A stretch of 64,000 nt of DNA from Actinomycetota bacterium (GTDB lineage Bacteria; Actinomycetota; Actinomycetes; Streptosporangiales; Streptosporangiaceae): the NCBI GenBank assembly GCA_003168255.1, contig PMSU01000091.1, positions 1-64,000 of the forward strand. Direction: 5' to 3'. How positions within the stretch are numbered: the stretch's first letter is position 1; every line of letters begins with the position of its first letter. Shown piece after piece: positions 1-8,775 of this stretch. The notes under the pieces are model-generated. The model saw nothing but the letters and a program-made list of their open reading frames with translations, was not told the origin of the DNA and made no database searches. Position numbers and translations under genes: made by a program.

Positions 1-33
1 CGCCAGAGATCGATGCCGATCTACTGTTCACCC
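1..33. repeat. Partial copy of dispersed intergenic repeat (right end)
   Basis: Bases 1-33 match 51358-51390 at 30 of 33 positions and the match stops abruptly after that. The window edge cuts the left side. The 51-kb copy carries a second block that also occurs at 26461, so this is probably one end of a dispersed element of at least 170 bp. Confidence 0.6.
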
Positions 34-82
34 GCGTGCACACCGATCTGGTGTCGCCGTCGATGGCGCATGATGGTGAACT

Positions 83-1501
83 GTGTCGGTGCGTTCCCGC
101 ATTTTCCTCATGGAGGTCATGGCGGTTACGACTGCCATGACCGTTGGCCTGACAACGGCGGCCTGCAGCGGGCCGGTGCACGTGGGTATCGCTCCGGCGC
201 CGACCCCGACGTCACCATCGGCCACGTCGCCAGCGTCGCCCGCGACGACGGTCCTGCCGATAGCGGCCCGGTCGCGGGTCGGCCTGACCGTCCCGTCCGG
301 TGAGGGCGGCGGGGCGTTGTCCATGCCCCGGACATTGACGGTGCCGGCCGGATGGACGGCCCGGGTGTGGGCTCGGGTCAGCGATGCCCGGATGGAAGCC
401 TGGACGCCCGAGGGCGACCTTCTGGTCAGCCAGCCGGACAACGGCAGCATCGTGGAGCTCAGGCCGGATGCCGATGGCACCGGCACGCCGCGGATCCTGC
501 TGTCCGGGCTGACCTCACCGCAGGGCATGGCATTCGCCCGCTTCGGCGGTCGCTGGGTTCTTTACGTCGGGGAGTCGGACCAGATCGACCGGTACCCATG
601 GGGGGCCGGCGGGATCAGCGGAGCCCGCACGGTGATCGCCGCCGATCTCCCCGATCTCGACCCAACCGGCGACGATGTCCACCGGGAGAAGGATGTGGCG
701 GTCGCCCCGGACGGGACCGTGTACTTCGACGTGGGCAGCTCGTCGAACGCCAACCCGGACGACCGGACCTTTTCGCCGGAGCGGGCGGTGATCATGGCTG
801 TGAACCCCGACGGCGGGGATCTGCATGTGGTGGAGAAAGGGGTTCGCAACGGTGAGGGCCTGGCGGTGGCCCCGGACGGCTCGGTGTGGACTGCGGTCAA
901 CAACCGCGACAACGTGCCGTATCCCTTCCACTCGTCCTACGCCGGGTACAGCGAGGCCTTCGGGCAGGTAATCCAGGCCTACGTCAACGAACATCCGCCC
1001 GACGAGGTCGTCGCTGTCCAGGCCGGCCGGGACCTCGGATGGCCGTACTGCGACCCCGATCAGGACAAGAATCATCCGGCCGGGTCGCTGGCGAACGTGC
1101 CGTTCGTGGCCGACTCGGTGACCAACCCGGGCGGCAGCCATCTGGATTGCGCCACCCTGCCGTCAGTCGAGGTTGGCCTCCCGGCCCATAGCGCTCCGCT
1201 CGGCATGTCTTTCCTGGAGAGCAGTGCTATCGCGGCACCGTGGTCAGGTGGCGCCGTCGTCGCGGTGCACGGCTCGTGGGACCGCCAGCCGCCTCGCGCC
1301 CCGGCAGTGCTGTGGATGGCGTGGGACGCGGCGAAGCACACGCTGGAGCCGGCGGTCACCCTGGTCAGCGGATTCCAGAGCGCTGACGGCAGCCGCTGGG
1401 GCCGTCCGGCCGACGCCGTGCCCGGCCCGGACGGCGCGCTCTACGTCAGCGACGACACCGCCGGGGCGATCTACCGACTGGCGCCCGCCAACGGACGGTA
1501 A
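83..1501 (+). CDS. Sorbosone/glucose dehydrogenase-like secreted beta-propeller lipoprotein
   Basis: 472 aa. The N-terminus has basic residues, a hydrophobic stretch and the lipobox-like GLTTAAC, followed by an A/P/T/S-rich linker, so the protein is probably anchored outside the membrane. The GTG at 83 is chosen because it supplies the Arg residues of the signal peptide; ATGs at 110 and 119 would remove them. The rest is a six-blade propeller of the PQQ-dependent sugar dehydrogenase/sorbosone dehydrogenase type, with blade motifs such as LVSQPDNGSI, LYVGESDQI, GLAVAPDGSVW and ALYVSDDTAGAIY. Family members oxidise sugars or aldoses, but substrate and cofactor use cannot be read here. The last codons lie inside a 23-bp tandem repeat. 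It stands alone, tail-to-tail with the next minus-strand gene. Confidence 0.8.
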   Translation: MSVRSRIFLMEVMAVTTAMTVGLTTAACSGPVHVGIAPAPTPTSPSATSPASPATTVLPIAARSRVGLTVPSGEGGGALSMPRTLTVPAGWTARVWARVSDARMEAWTPEGDLLVSQPDNGSIVELRPDADGTGTPRILLSGLTSPQGMAFARFGGRWVLYVGESDQIDRYPWGAGGISGARTVIAADLPDLDPTGDDVHREKDVAVAPDGTVYFDVGSSSNANPDDRTFSPERAVIMAVNPDGGDLHVVEKGVRNGEGLAVAPDGSVWTAVNNRDNVPYPFHSSYAGYSEAFGQVIQAYVNEHPPDEVVAVQAGRDLGWPYCDPDQDKNHPAGSLANVPFVADSVTNPGGSHLDCATLPSVEVGLPAHSAPLGMSFLESSAIAAPWSGGAVVAVHGSWDRQPPRAPAVLWMAWDAAKHTLEPAVTLVSGFQSADGSRWGRPADAVPGPDGALYVSDDTAGAIYRLAPANGR

Positions 1502-1556
1502 CCGTGCTCACCAACGGACGGTAACCGTGCTCACCAACGGACGGTAACCGTGCTCA
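1488..1556. repeat. 23-bp tandem repeat x3 spanning a stop codon
   Basis: Three identical 23-bp units (1488-1510, 1511-1533, 1534-1556) and a partial fourth. Each unit contains a TAA that, in the first, is the stop codon of the preceding gene, plus a following GTG, so each later copy reads as a six-codon mini-ORF. The period is not a multiple of three. Confidence 0.95.
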
Positions 1557-1609
1557 CCAACGGCGACCAGCACACAGACGTTCACCCCTACTGGATGAGG
1601 CGCCTTGGG

Positions 1610-2356
1610 TCAGAGGCCGACCCCGGGCGGGGCGATCACGACCCGGGCCGTCGCCCGGCCGCCCGAAGCTGAGCCGAGCACCTCGGCGCGGACCGACCAG
1701 CCGTGGTAGGTGGCGAACCACAGGCAGACTGGCGTACCCGCCCCGGCGACGAAGCTCCTCGGCACCTGCACAGATCCCTCATCAGCCCACGCCGACAGCG
1801 TTCGATCCAGGGACGCGCAGTCGCTCGGCTGCCACGAACGGACGCCGGCCGGCGGCCCCAGGCCGGACGGCCCGGCGACCGTGGCGTCGCCGGCGGGCAG
1901 AGATCCGGTTGTCACGTGGTCGGTGATGGTGGCGCCGGGAGCGACCACGAGATGTTCCAGAGCGCTGCGCTCGTTGCCCTGTGGTTCTGACCGCTCGTGG
2001 TGAACAACGATGCCCGCCGCCACGGCGACAACCGCCACCAGCGCGGCGGCAGCCACGCCCGAACGCCTGACGCCGGGCCGCCCGCGCCAGCCGCCCGCCC
2101 GGCCACCGGGCCACGACAGCCACGACAGCCACGCCACCGCGATTCCCGCGCATCCGCTGACGACAGCGACGGCGCCGCCCCATAGCAGGGCCTGGTCCGT
2201 CCAGCGCCGGAACGCCTCCTCTGCGCCCTGGCCGAAGAACGAGATGGAGCCGGCCAATCCGACGCCGAACATGATGAGCCCGGCCAGCGTCACGGCCACC
2301 AGGCCGACCGTCGTGGCGGCGCGCTCGCGGCCAGCCGGAGGGGACGACGCAGGCAC
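1610..2356 (-). CDS. Three-TM membrane protein with extracytoplasmic tail, unknown function
   Basis: 248 aa, not recognised. Hydrophobic segments lie at about residues 14-40, 56-80 and 98-119. A tail of about 125 residues follows with two cysteines (in QPSDCASLD and GTPVCLWFA) that could form a disulphide if it is outside the cell. Its start lies 9 bp downstream of the end of the oxidoreductase gene at 2366-3238 on the same strand, so the two may be co-transcribed. No catalytic motif is visible. Confidence 0.65.
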   Translation of the reverse strand: MPASSPPAGRERAATTVGLVAVTLAGLIMFGVGLAGSISFFGQGAEEAFRRWTDQALLWGGAVAVVSGCAGIAVAWLSWLSWPGGRAGGWRGRPGVRRSGVAAAALVAVVAVAAGIVVHHERSEPQGNERSALEHLVVAPGATITDHVTTGSLPAGDATVAGPSGLGPPAGVRSWQPSDCASLDRTLSAWADEGSVQVPRSFVAGAGTPVCLWFATYHGWSVRAEVLGSASGGRATARVVIAPPGVGL

Positions 2357-2365
2357 GGCGACCGG

Positions 2366-3238
2366 CTACCGGTCTGGCGTGAGGCCGAGCTCGTCGGCGA
2401 CCTGTTCGAGTGCGACCAGATGCTGGTCGACGCTGGTGAGCCCGGTGCCCATGGTGTTGACGGACAGGTGGCTTGCCTGGGCCTGCCGCCAGCGGTCTGC
2501 CTGGTCAACGAGTTTCGCGGTGTCACCGGTCCAGCTGACCCGGCCTTCCATGCCGATCGCGCCGGGGTCACGGTCGGCGGCGATCGCGGCCTGCTCGACG
2601 ATCGCGCGGGCGGCGTCGAGCTTCGGGCCCGGTGGAACCTGCGGGAACCAGCCGTCGCCGAGGCGCCCAGCCCGCTTGTATGCGGCTGTTGACTGGGCGC
2701 CAAACCAGATCGGGATCGGCCGCTGCACCGGCAGCGGGGCGATGCCCGCGCCGGTGACGCGCTCGTTGACGCCGTTGAAGGTGATGCTCGGCTCGGTCCA
2801 GAGCCGGCGCAGCAGCTCGACCTGCTCGTCGGCGCGGCGTCCTCGGTCACTGAAGTCCTTGCCGAGGGCCTCGTACTCGACGCTGTTCCAGCCGAGCCCG
2901 ACACCGAGCCGGAACCTGCCGCCGGTGAGCAGGTCGACCTCGGCGGCCTGCTTGGCGACCAGCGCGGTCTGCCGCTGCGGCAGGATGATGATGCCGGTGA
3001 CCAGCTCCAGGCGGGTCACCGCGGCGAGGTAGCCGAACAGGACTAGCGGCTCGTGGAACATGGTGCTGACGTCATACGGGCCGTTCCACCCCTGGTGAAC
3101 GGCCGGATCCGCACCCAGGACGTGGTCATAGGCCAGCAGGTGACGAAAGCCCAGCTGCTGCACGCGTTCACCGTAGGCGCGTACCGCGCCAGCGTCCGGG
3201 CCGATCTCGGTCTGCGGGAACACCACACCGATCTGCAT
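2366..3238 (-). CDS. Luciferase-like (LLM) F420-dependent oxidoreductase
   Basis: 290 aa. The opening MQIGVVFPQTEIG, then the YDHVLGAD and TGIIILPQRQTALVAKQ strands and GGRFRLGVGLGWN, are typical of the bacterial-luciferase-like TIM-barrel family that in actinomycetes uses F420 (the Rv2161c-like group). Length is normal. Substrate is unknown. It is the third gene of a minus-strand run (DsbA-like, LLM, LLM) and lies 79 bp after the second LLM gene, so the two oxidoreductases probably belong to one transcription unit. F420 rather than FMN is inferred from family and host type. Confidence 0.85.
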   Translation of the reverse strand: MQIGVVFPQTEIGPDAGAVRAYGERVQQLGFRHLLAYDHVLGADPAVHQGWNGPYDVSTMFHEPLVLFGYLAAVTRLELVTGIIILPQRQTALVAKQAAEVDLLTGGRFRLGVGLGWNSVEYEALGKDFSDRGRRADEQVELLRRLWTEPSITFNGVNERVTGAGIAPLPVQRPIPIWFGAQSTAAYKRAGRLGDGWFPQVPPGPKLDAARAIVEQAAIAADRDPGAIGMEGRVSWTGDTAKLVDQADRWRQAQASHLSVNTMGTGLTSVDQHLVALEQVADELGLTPDR

Positions 3239-3317
3239 AAGCTCGACTACCTCGCTTCAATGGCGACAAAGACGACCACCGCCTGGGCGGTGGCGACGAC
3301 GCGGGCGGACTCGGGGT

Positions 3318-4187
3318 TCAGGTCTGTAGATCACCGACTGCGTTAGCCAGGCCGGTAAGTTCATCCCGCCAGGAACCCTGGATGGACATCGGGCGCAGCA
3401 CAAACTTCGACATCCCGACGCCGATGAAGGATTGCAGCGTCGCGCGCAGCGCGCTGTAGCCGACGGGCACCAGCGCGCGCGGGTCGATGTCGCGGCCGCG
3501 CGTCCGGGCGGCCAGGGCGGCGAGCTGCCTGGAGTCCAGCGGCTGATGGGTATAGCCGATGCTGATGCCGAAGTGTTCAGGGTCGATCCCGCGGCCAGCA
3601 TCCCGCGCCGCGTCATTGATCATCGATCGCGCCAGCCGCGCCTGCTCGGCCGTGCATGAGGCACCGAGCCAGCCATCGGCGATCCGGCCGCACCGGGCCA
3701 GCGAGGCCGCGGCGAGGCCGCCCAGCCAGATCTCCAGCGGATCCTGGATCGGGCGTGGCGAGACGGTGATCCCGTCCACCTGCTCGCCTGCCCACCACCG
3801 GCGCAGCCTGGGGATGGTCCGCTCGATGGCGGCGGCCCGCTCGCTCACCGGCACGCCGATCGCGTCGCGTTCCGGTCCGTAGGCCAGGCCAGGAACGAAG
3901 GTGATCAGCAGCCGGCCGCGGGAAAGCACATCCAGGCTGGCCAGCGACTTGGCGAGCCTGATCTCGTTGCGCCCGGGAATCAGCATGGTCGTGCCCAGTT
4001 TGATCTTCGGATGCAACTGTGCCGCCGTCGCCAGCGCGATCAGCGGGTCCAGGCCGCCGCCGGTGAGGACCTCCGATATCCACAGCGAGTCGAAACGCAG
4101 CTCGGCGAGGTCGGCCACGAGCCCCGCGAATCCGTCCGCGGACAGGTCGGCCGGACCCCCCAGCCCGATCGCGATGCGGATCTTCAC
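3318..4187 (-). CDS. Luciferase-like (LLM) F420-dependent oxidoreductase
   Basis: 289 aa and a normal-length TIM barrel. It starts MKIRIAIGLGG, with LWISEVLTGGGLDPL, KLGTTMLIPGRNEI and SRGRLLITFVPG as the recognisable strand-loop units. It is a distant paralogue of the 2366-3238 gene rather than a recent duplicate. Its ATG overlaps the stop of the DsbA-like gene by 4 bp (ATGA), so the two are translationally coupled. The pairing of a thiol oxidoreductase with flavin/F420 enzymes suggests a small redox or detoxification operon; that role is inference. Confidence 0.85.
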   Translation of the reverse strand: MKIRIAIGLGGPADLSADGFAGLVADLAELRFDSLWISEVLTGGGLDPLIALATAAQLHPKIKLGTTMLIPGRNEIRLAKSLASLDVLSRGRLLITFVPGLAYGPERDAIGVPVSERAAAIERTIPRLRRWWAGEQVDGITVSPRPIQDPLEIWLGGLAAASLARCGRIADGWLGASCTAEQARLARSMINDAARDAGRGIDPEHFGISIGYTHQPLDSRQLAALAARTRGRDIDPRALVPVGYSALRATLQSFIGVGMSKFVLRPMSIQGSWRDELTGLANAVGDLQT

Positions 4188-4828
4188 GACGCGACAGCTT
4201 CAGCCCAGGCACGGTCCAGCGCCGACACGATAACCTCGGCCGGCTGCGCGCCAGAGATCCCGTAGCGGCGATCGATGACGAACAACGGGACTCCGGTCGC
4301 GCCGAGCGCCTGAGCCATCGCCTCGTCGGTGTCCACGCTGTCGCCGTACTCCTGGCTGGCGAGCACCCGAAGCACGTCGTCACGGTCCAGCCCGGCCTCG
4401 ACGGCGAGCTCGGTCAGCGAGGCATGATCGAAGATCGATGCCTGCTCGCTGAAGTAGGCACGGTGCAGGCGCTCGGTCAGCTCGGCCTGCCGGCCATGCG
4501 CTTTGGCCAGGTGCAGCAGCCGGTGCGCGTCGCGGGTGTTGCCACTGAGCAGGCCATCCATCCGGAACTCCAGCCCGTCTTGGGCGGCGCGCTGCTCCAT
4601 CTCCCGCTGGGCGTCACTGGCCTGCGCAGCGGTCATCCCGTACTTGCTGGCCAGCAGCTCGACCGTGGGCATGGTTACCCCCGGGACCGTGGACGGGTCC
4701 AGCTCGAATGACCGGTACACCACCTCGACCTTGTCACGGTGATCGAAGGACTCCAGCGCCCGCTCGAACCGTCGCTTGCCCAGATAGCACCACGGGCACA
4801 CCAGATCGGACCAGATCTCTACTTGCAT
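4184..4828 (-). CDS. DsbA family (FrnE-like) oxidoreductase
   Basis: 214 aa thioredoxin-fold protein with a CPWC active site at residues 11-14 and a cis-proline loop near ATGVPLFVI. The DsbA helical insertion lies between. No signal peptide is visible, so it is probably cytoplasmic like FrnE/2-hydroxychromene isomerase relatives, which act as disulphide oxidoreductases or GST-kappa-like isomerases. It heads the three-gene minus-strand operon and overlaps the next start by 4 bp. An 18-bp motif in its upstream region (4894-4911) recurs upstream of the FhuF-like gene at 30 kb. Confidence 0.85.
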   Translation of the reverse strand: MQVEIWSDLVCPWCYLGKRRFERALESFDHRDKVEVVYRSFELDPSTVPGVTMPTVELLASKYGMTAAQASDAQREMEQRAAQDGLEFRMDGLLSGNTRDAHRLLHLAKAHGRQAELTERLHRAYFSEQASIFDHASLTELAVEAGLDRDDVLRVLASQEYGDSVDTDEAMAQALGATGVPLFVIDRRYGISGAQPAEVIVSALDRAWAEAVAS

Positions 4829-4893
4829 GCTTGAGCCAACACGCGGCCCGCCCGATCCCTTCCGCGCTTAGCTTTTGCTCGGCACAGCCAAGA

Positions 4894-4911
4894 TTTTGCC
4901 GAACGGCTGCG
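4894..4911 (-). promoter_or_regulatory. Shared upstream motif, copy 1
   Basis: The 18-mer here matches 30451-30468 at 17 of 18 positions. Read on the minus strand it is CGCAGCCGTTCGGCAAAA. It lies about 65 bp upstream of the DsbA-like start. Function is unknown. Confidence 0.35.
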
Positions 4912-4968
4912 GCCACTACTCTCGCGCGAAGGCGCTGACGAACGCGGATGGACGGGGGACATCAACCG

Positions 4969-5055
4969 GTGACCGCACGGATACTGCTTCGCGGTGGCCT
5001 GGTCGCTGACGGCCAGCCCGCCGCGACCAGCGCCCCCGGGCAGTTCGTCAGTTAG
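4969..5055 (+). pseudogene. Possible truncated amidohydrolase N-terminus
   Basis: A 28-codon frame starts with GTG after a purine-rich RBS (GGGGGA, 4954-4959). Its translation begins MTARILLRGGLVADG, which looks like the first strand of amidohydrolase or D-aminoacylase family proteins (an 'LLRGGxVxDG' opening). It ends after 28 residues, overlapping the 3' end of the convergent regulator by 8 bp. It may be what is left of a gene deleted when the regulator arrived; a chance match is possible. Confidence 0.35.
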
Positions 5056-7966
5056 CCACCTCGGTGCGTAAGGCTGCTGGCGGCGCGCAGCCGAGCGCGC
5101 GCAGCTCGGCCGTTCCTTCGCCTGCCCGGTCTTCCAGCAACATCAGGGTGCAGGCCCGTTCGAACCGGGCATCTATCCGCTCCCAGCCGGCCAGCGACGC
5201 CTCCAGCGCGCCACGATCGCCATGGAGCCTGCCTGCGGCGCGGGAAAGGCAGGCCGCGGCCCAGTAGTTCTCGTCGCCGGCAGGCGCCGCCGCTACCAGG
5301 CGGCTGGCGGCATCGGGCAGCCGGGCGACGACGGCTACCTCGGCGGTGACCGCCCAGGCGTACGGCCGCAGCGAGTGCCAGTGCGGCACGTCATACCAGG
5401 TCTGCGCCTCGGGGCGCAGGTCAGCGGTGGCGGCCACGGCCGCGTCGATGCGGCCATCATGCAGGCAGATGCGGGCCTGCGTGAATGCAGCCGCCGCTAG
5501 ATACGTCCCGGATACCGGATCGGTCCCGTTGCCGATGAGTTCGCGAACACGGTCGAGCCACTCGGCACGACCGTTGTCATCGCCCCGCAGTCCATGCGCC
5601 AGGACCATGCCGTAGGTGGCCGAGCCCATCCAGCGCGCGGGCGGCCGCCCGGCCAGCCGCCATGCCTCCCACATGACGGCGGCCTGCGTGAACGCTTCAT
5701 CGAAACGGCCCTGCAATACGAGCGGAAGGATCAGCTTGCTGGCCGCCACGTGGGGCTGTCCGCCGGCGATGTCGTCGCCCTGGGCCATCCGCGCGCTGGA
5801 AAGGGCGTCCGGAAGGTCGCCGGCGGTCACCGCGATCGCGGTGACCATGTGGAAGGTGTCGAAGATCTCGGCTCCTGAGTGCGGGTCATGCCGTGGCAGG
5901 CGCTCCAGCAGCTTGACCCGCTCCTTGTTCGCCTGATGGGCATCCCGGATCCGCCCGCCCGCGTCCAGCCCCACGACGACGGCATCCAGCGCCCCGCTGA
6001 TCAGTACCGGATCATCAGCGCGCCGTGCCGCCGCGAGAGCATCGCTGGACAGGGCCGGGTCAGGAACGGTCTTCTCGGGCTGCGCGGTCCATGCGTCCGC
6101 CACTCTCACGTAGGCGGCGCCGACCGCATCGTCGGCCGGGCAGCTTCCGGCCGCCTCGTCGAGCAACTGGCGGAGGCGCTGATGGGGCACCTCTTGAGGG
6201 AAATCTGCCGCGAACCGGTCGGCAATGGTCGCGGCGTACGCCAGTGCAACTGTCCGAGCCGAGTTGTCCCCCGCGGCCTCGGCCAGCTCGGCCGATGCCA
6301 GCAGCAGGTCGAAGGCCACCGGAACATGCCCCGCGGCCATGGCCACATCCGCCGCGGCACGCAGATCGCAGGCGGCCTCGATGGGCTCCGCGGCCAGCGC
6401 GGCGGCGGCCTGGTAGTGCTCGCGAGACTCGACCATGAACCGGCGGGCGTAGGCGAGATGCCCGAGCGAACGGGCGAGCCGGTGGCTCACGCCCCCGGTT
6501 CCCGGACCGCCCCCGGTTCCCGGACCGCCCCCGGCCCCCGGACCGCCCCCGGCCCCCGGACGCCCCGCGGCCCCCGTACCCGAGGCATTGGCGAGCGCTG
6601 CCCGCAAGTCGTCGGCGACCGTGTCGAAGGCAGCACGCCACTGCTGGTCCGCCTCGGCCCGGTGCTCAAGATCGCCGGAGATGGCCTGCGCCCACGTGAG
6701 GTGGGCAACGCGGACCGTGTCCTCCTCGCCGCTAGCGGCCAGCCGGTCGAGGGCATACGCCCGGATGGTCTCCAGCATCTGCCACCGGCTGCCCTCGGGG
6801 CCAAGGCGATGGGTGAGGAGGCTCTTGTCGGTTAGCCGGCCGACCAGGTCGGCGACCGTGCCGCGGTTGCTGTCCGGCCAGACCGCCACGGCGGCGTCGA
6901 GGTCGAATCCGCCGATGAAGGCGCCCACCCGGCGGAACATGGCGCGCTCGTCGTCATCGAGGAGGTCATGGCTCCAGTCGATGACGGCGCGCAGCGAACG
7001 GTGCCTTTCATGAGGACCGCGGCTTCCCGCGAGCAGCCGCAGATGATCGTCCAGGCCCGCGAGCAAACCGTCCACGCCCAGCGACGCGCTGCGCGCCGCG
7101 GCAAGCTCGATGGCCAGCGGCACTCCGTCCAGACGGCCGCACACCTCTGCCACCACCGCGGGGGCGGCGGCGAAGTCAGGGTCGCTGGCCCTGGCCCGGT
7201 CGACGAACAGCGACTCGGCCTCCGAGCAGGCCGTGCCGCCCGTCCCGTTGGCGACAAGCGACAGCGGCGGAACGGCCACCGTGCGCTCTCCCGGGACGGC
7301 TAGCCTTTCCCTGCTGGTCACCAGGATCGTCAGGTCGGCGCAGTCGGCCAGCAGTTTCTCGATGAAGGCGGCCACCACTGCGAGCAGGTGCTCGCAGTTG
7401 TCGAGCACCAGCAGCGACCGGCCGCGGGCGAGGTACTCGTGCAGAGCCGCGTCCAGTGACCGCCCTGGCCGCTCGGTGACGCCAAGTAAAGCCGCTACTG
7501 CCTGGGTGACAAAGCCTTCGCGCACCGGGACCAGATCGACGAAGACACCGCCGAACGGGTACTGGGTAGCCGCTGCCTCGGCTGCCTTGGCCGCCAGCCG
7601 GGTCTTCCCGACTCCGCCCGGCCCTACCAGGCTCACTACCCGGCTGCCGGCCAGCGCGGCGAGCACCGCGGCCTGCTCACGGTCCCGGCCGATGAAGCTC
7701 GTCCGTGCCGTCGGCAGGGCAGCTACCAGTCCGGCCGCTGCCTCGGTCGGCGGCATTGCTGCCACGGCGGGCGCGAGATCGGCAAGCGCACGCCGGTCAG
7801 GCACCCCGAATTTCCGCAGCAGCGACGAGACATGGCTCTCGACCGTCCGGACCGAGATGTACAGCTGGGACGCGATCTGGGCGTTACTCAGATGCCCGCC
7901 AACGGCCTGGAGTACCTCGGCCTCACGCTGCGACATGCCTGCCGCACGCGTAACCGCCACGTTCAC
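5048..7966 (-). CDS. LuxR-family regulator with N-terminal HTH and NB-ARC-like ATPase
   Basis: 972 aa from the GTG at 7966, chosen because a GGAG lies 10 bp upstream; a TTG at 8059 would add 31 residues with no clear RBS. Order: LuxR-type HTH (about 11-66, with LSNAQIASQLYISVRTVESH), FIGRDRE box (about 91), Walker A GPGGVGKT (about 115-122), Walker B LLVLDNCEHL (about 185), sensor-like TSRE, then a long TPR-like helical region. Most LAL regulators carry the HTH at the C-terminus; here it comes first. A Gly/Pro linker encoded by an 18-bp repeat interrupts the helical region. It is divergent from the secreted protein at 8091, a plausible target. Confidence 0.88.
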   Translation of the reverse strand: MNVAVTRAAGMSQREAEVLQAVGGHLSNAQIASQLYISVRTVESHVSSLLRKFGVPDRRALADLAPAVAAMPPTEAAAGLVAALPTARTSFIGRDREQAAVLAALAGSRVVSLVGPGGVGKTRLAAKAAEAAATQYPFGGVFVDLVPVREGFVTQAVAALLGVTERPGRSLDAALHEYLARGRSLLVLDNCEHLLAVVAAFIEKLLADCADLTILVTSRERLAVPGERTVAVPPLSLVANGTGGTACSEAESLFVDRARASDPDFAAAPAVVAEVCGRLDGVPLAIELAAARSASLGVDGLLAGLDDHLRLLAGSRGPHERHRSLRAVIDWSHDLLDDDERAMFRRVGAFIGGFDLDAAVAVWPDSNRGTVADLVGRLTDKSLLTHRLGPEGSRWQMLETIRAYALDRLAASGEEDTVRVAHLTWAQAISGDLEHRAEADQQWRAAFDTVADDLRAALANASGTGAAGRPGAGGGPGAGGGPGTGGGPGTGGVSHRLARSLGHLAYARRFMVESREHYQAAAALAAEPIEAACDLRAAADVAMAAGHVPVAFDLLLASAELAEAAGDNSARTVALAYAATIADRFAADFPQEVPHQRLRQLLDEAAGSCPADDAVGAAYVRVADAWTAQPEKTVPDPALSSDALAAARRADDPVLISGALDAVVVGLDAGGRIRDAHQANKERVKLLERLPRHDPHSGAEIFDTFHMVTAIAVTAGDLPDALSSARMAQGDDIAGGQPHVAASKLILPLVLQGRFDEAFTQAAVMWEAWRLAGRPPARWMGSATYGMVLAHGLRGDDNGRAEWLDRVRELIGNGTDPVSGTYLAAAAFTQARICLHDGRIDAAVAATADLRPEAQTWYDVPHWHSLRPYAWAVTAEVAVVARLPDAASRLVAAAPAGDENYWAAACLSRAAGRLHGDRGALEASLAGWERIDARFERACTLMLLEDRAGEGTAELRALGCAPPAALRTEVAN
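6491..6562. repeat. In-frame 18-bp minisatellite x4
   Basis: Four 18-bp units (6491, 6509, 6527, 6545) alternate between a -ggtt- and a -ggcc- version. They encode a six-residue Gly/Pro repeat in the regulator, between the ATPase and the helical region. Confidence 0.9.
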
Positions 7967-8090
7967 ATGATTACCGCTCCGTGGCAGATCCGTATCCAAT
8001 CCGTGGTGACTCCGTGGTGGGCACGGATGTCCCTGCAGCGCCGCCGGAGCAGGCTGCAATCAAGAAGAACGTTACTCGAAGGAGCCCCCC

Positions 8091-8693
8091 ATGAACCAGA
8101 TGCAGCCCACCGCAGCCAAGATCGCCCGCCGCGCCCGTTCGGCTTTCTCCCGCCGCACTCTCCAGGCGGCTACCATCGCCGGCGTCATGGCCCTCACCGT
8201 CGGCACCGCCGGCGCATCCTTTGCGAGCACCGGTCACCAGATCCGCCCGAACGGCTACTCGCCTACCGAGGAATGCCTCAACTGGTCCGGCACGATCAAG
8301 TACTTCCCGGCCCTCACCAAGACATCTCACAATGTGACCGCCGTGCTGAACGCCACCCTGAGCAACTGCAACTTCGACGGCACCGGCCAGACCTTCAGCG
8401 GCACGGTGTTCGGGGACCTCACCGGCACCGCGACCAAGACCGCGGCAACCATCAGCGGCAACGTCGCCGTCACCTGGCCGCAGGACGCGAACCTCGACCC
8501 CACCATCGCCCACATCAGCGTGTCCACCTCGTCCGACACGTACTCGTTCAACGGCACCATCAGCGCCGGTGCGGGCACAGGCAATGAGCTCTGGGGTAGC
8601 TATGACTCCATTGGCCAGGTGAAGGGCGGCGGCGGCACCACCGAGAACATCCTCGGCAGCGCGCCGTTCGGCATCTTCGAGAACCTGGGCTAA
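8091..8693 (+). CDS. Small secreted protein, unknown function
   Basis: 200 aa, not recognised. A basic n-region (KIARRARSAFSRR), a hydrophobic core (AATIAGVMALTVG) and an AGASFAS cleavage area make a long Sec signal peptide. The mature part is rich in Thr, Ser, Asn and Gly, apparently beta-structured, with two cysteines (EECLNW, LSNCNF). A strong RBS (GAAGGAG) precedes the ATG. It is divergent from the LuxR/NB-ARC gene and followed by a perfect terminator hairpin, so it is monocistronic. Confidence 0.75.
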   Translation: MNQMQPTAAKIARRARSAFSRRTLQAATIAGVMALTVGTAGASFASTGHQIRPNGYSPTEECLNWSGTIKYFPALTKTSHNVTAVLNATLSNCNFDGTGQTFSGTVFGDLTGTATKTAATISGNVAVTWPQDANLDPTIAHISVSTSSDTYSFNGTISAGAGTGNELWGSYDSIGQVKGGGGTTENILGSAPFGIFENLG

Positions 8694-8713
8694 GTCCAGC
8701 CGCGACCTGACAC

Positions 8714-8743
8714 AGCCCCCGCTGGCTACGGCCAGCGGGGGCT
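8714..8743 (+). terminator. Perfect terminator hairpin
   Basis: A 13-bp perfect stem (8714-8726 with 8731-8743) and a TACG tetraloop start 21 bp after the stop of the secreted protein gene. A short T run (TTTT) follows about 6 bp later. The convergent DUF3224 gene ends just beyond, so it may serve both strands. Confidence 0.85.
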
Positions 8744-8775
8744 AGGTCATTTTCCCTGCTGGGAGCGGTGGCTGG

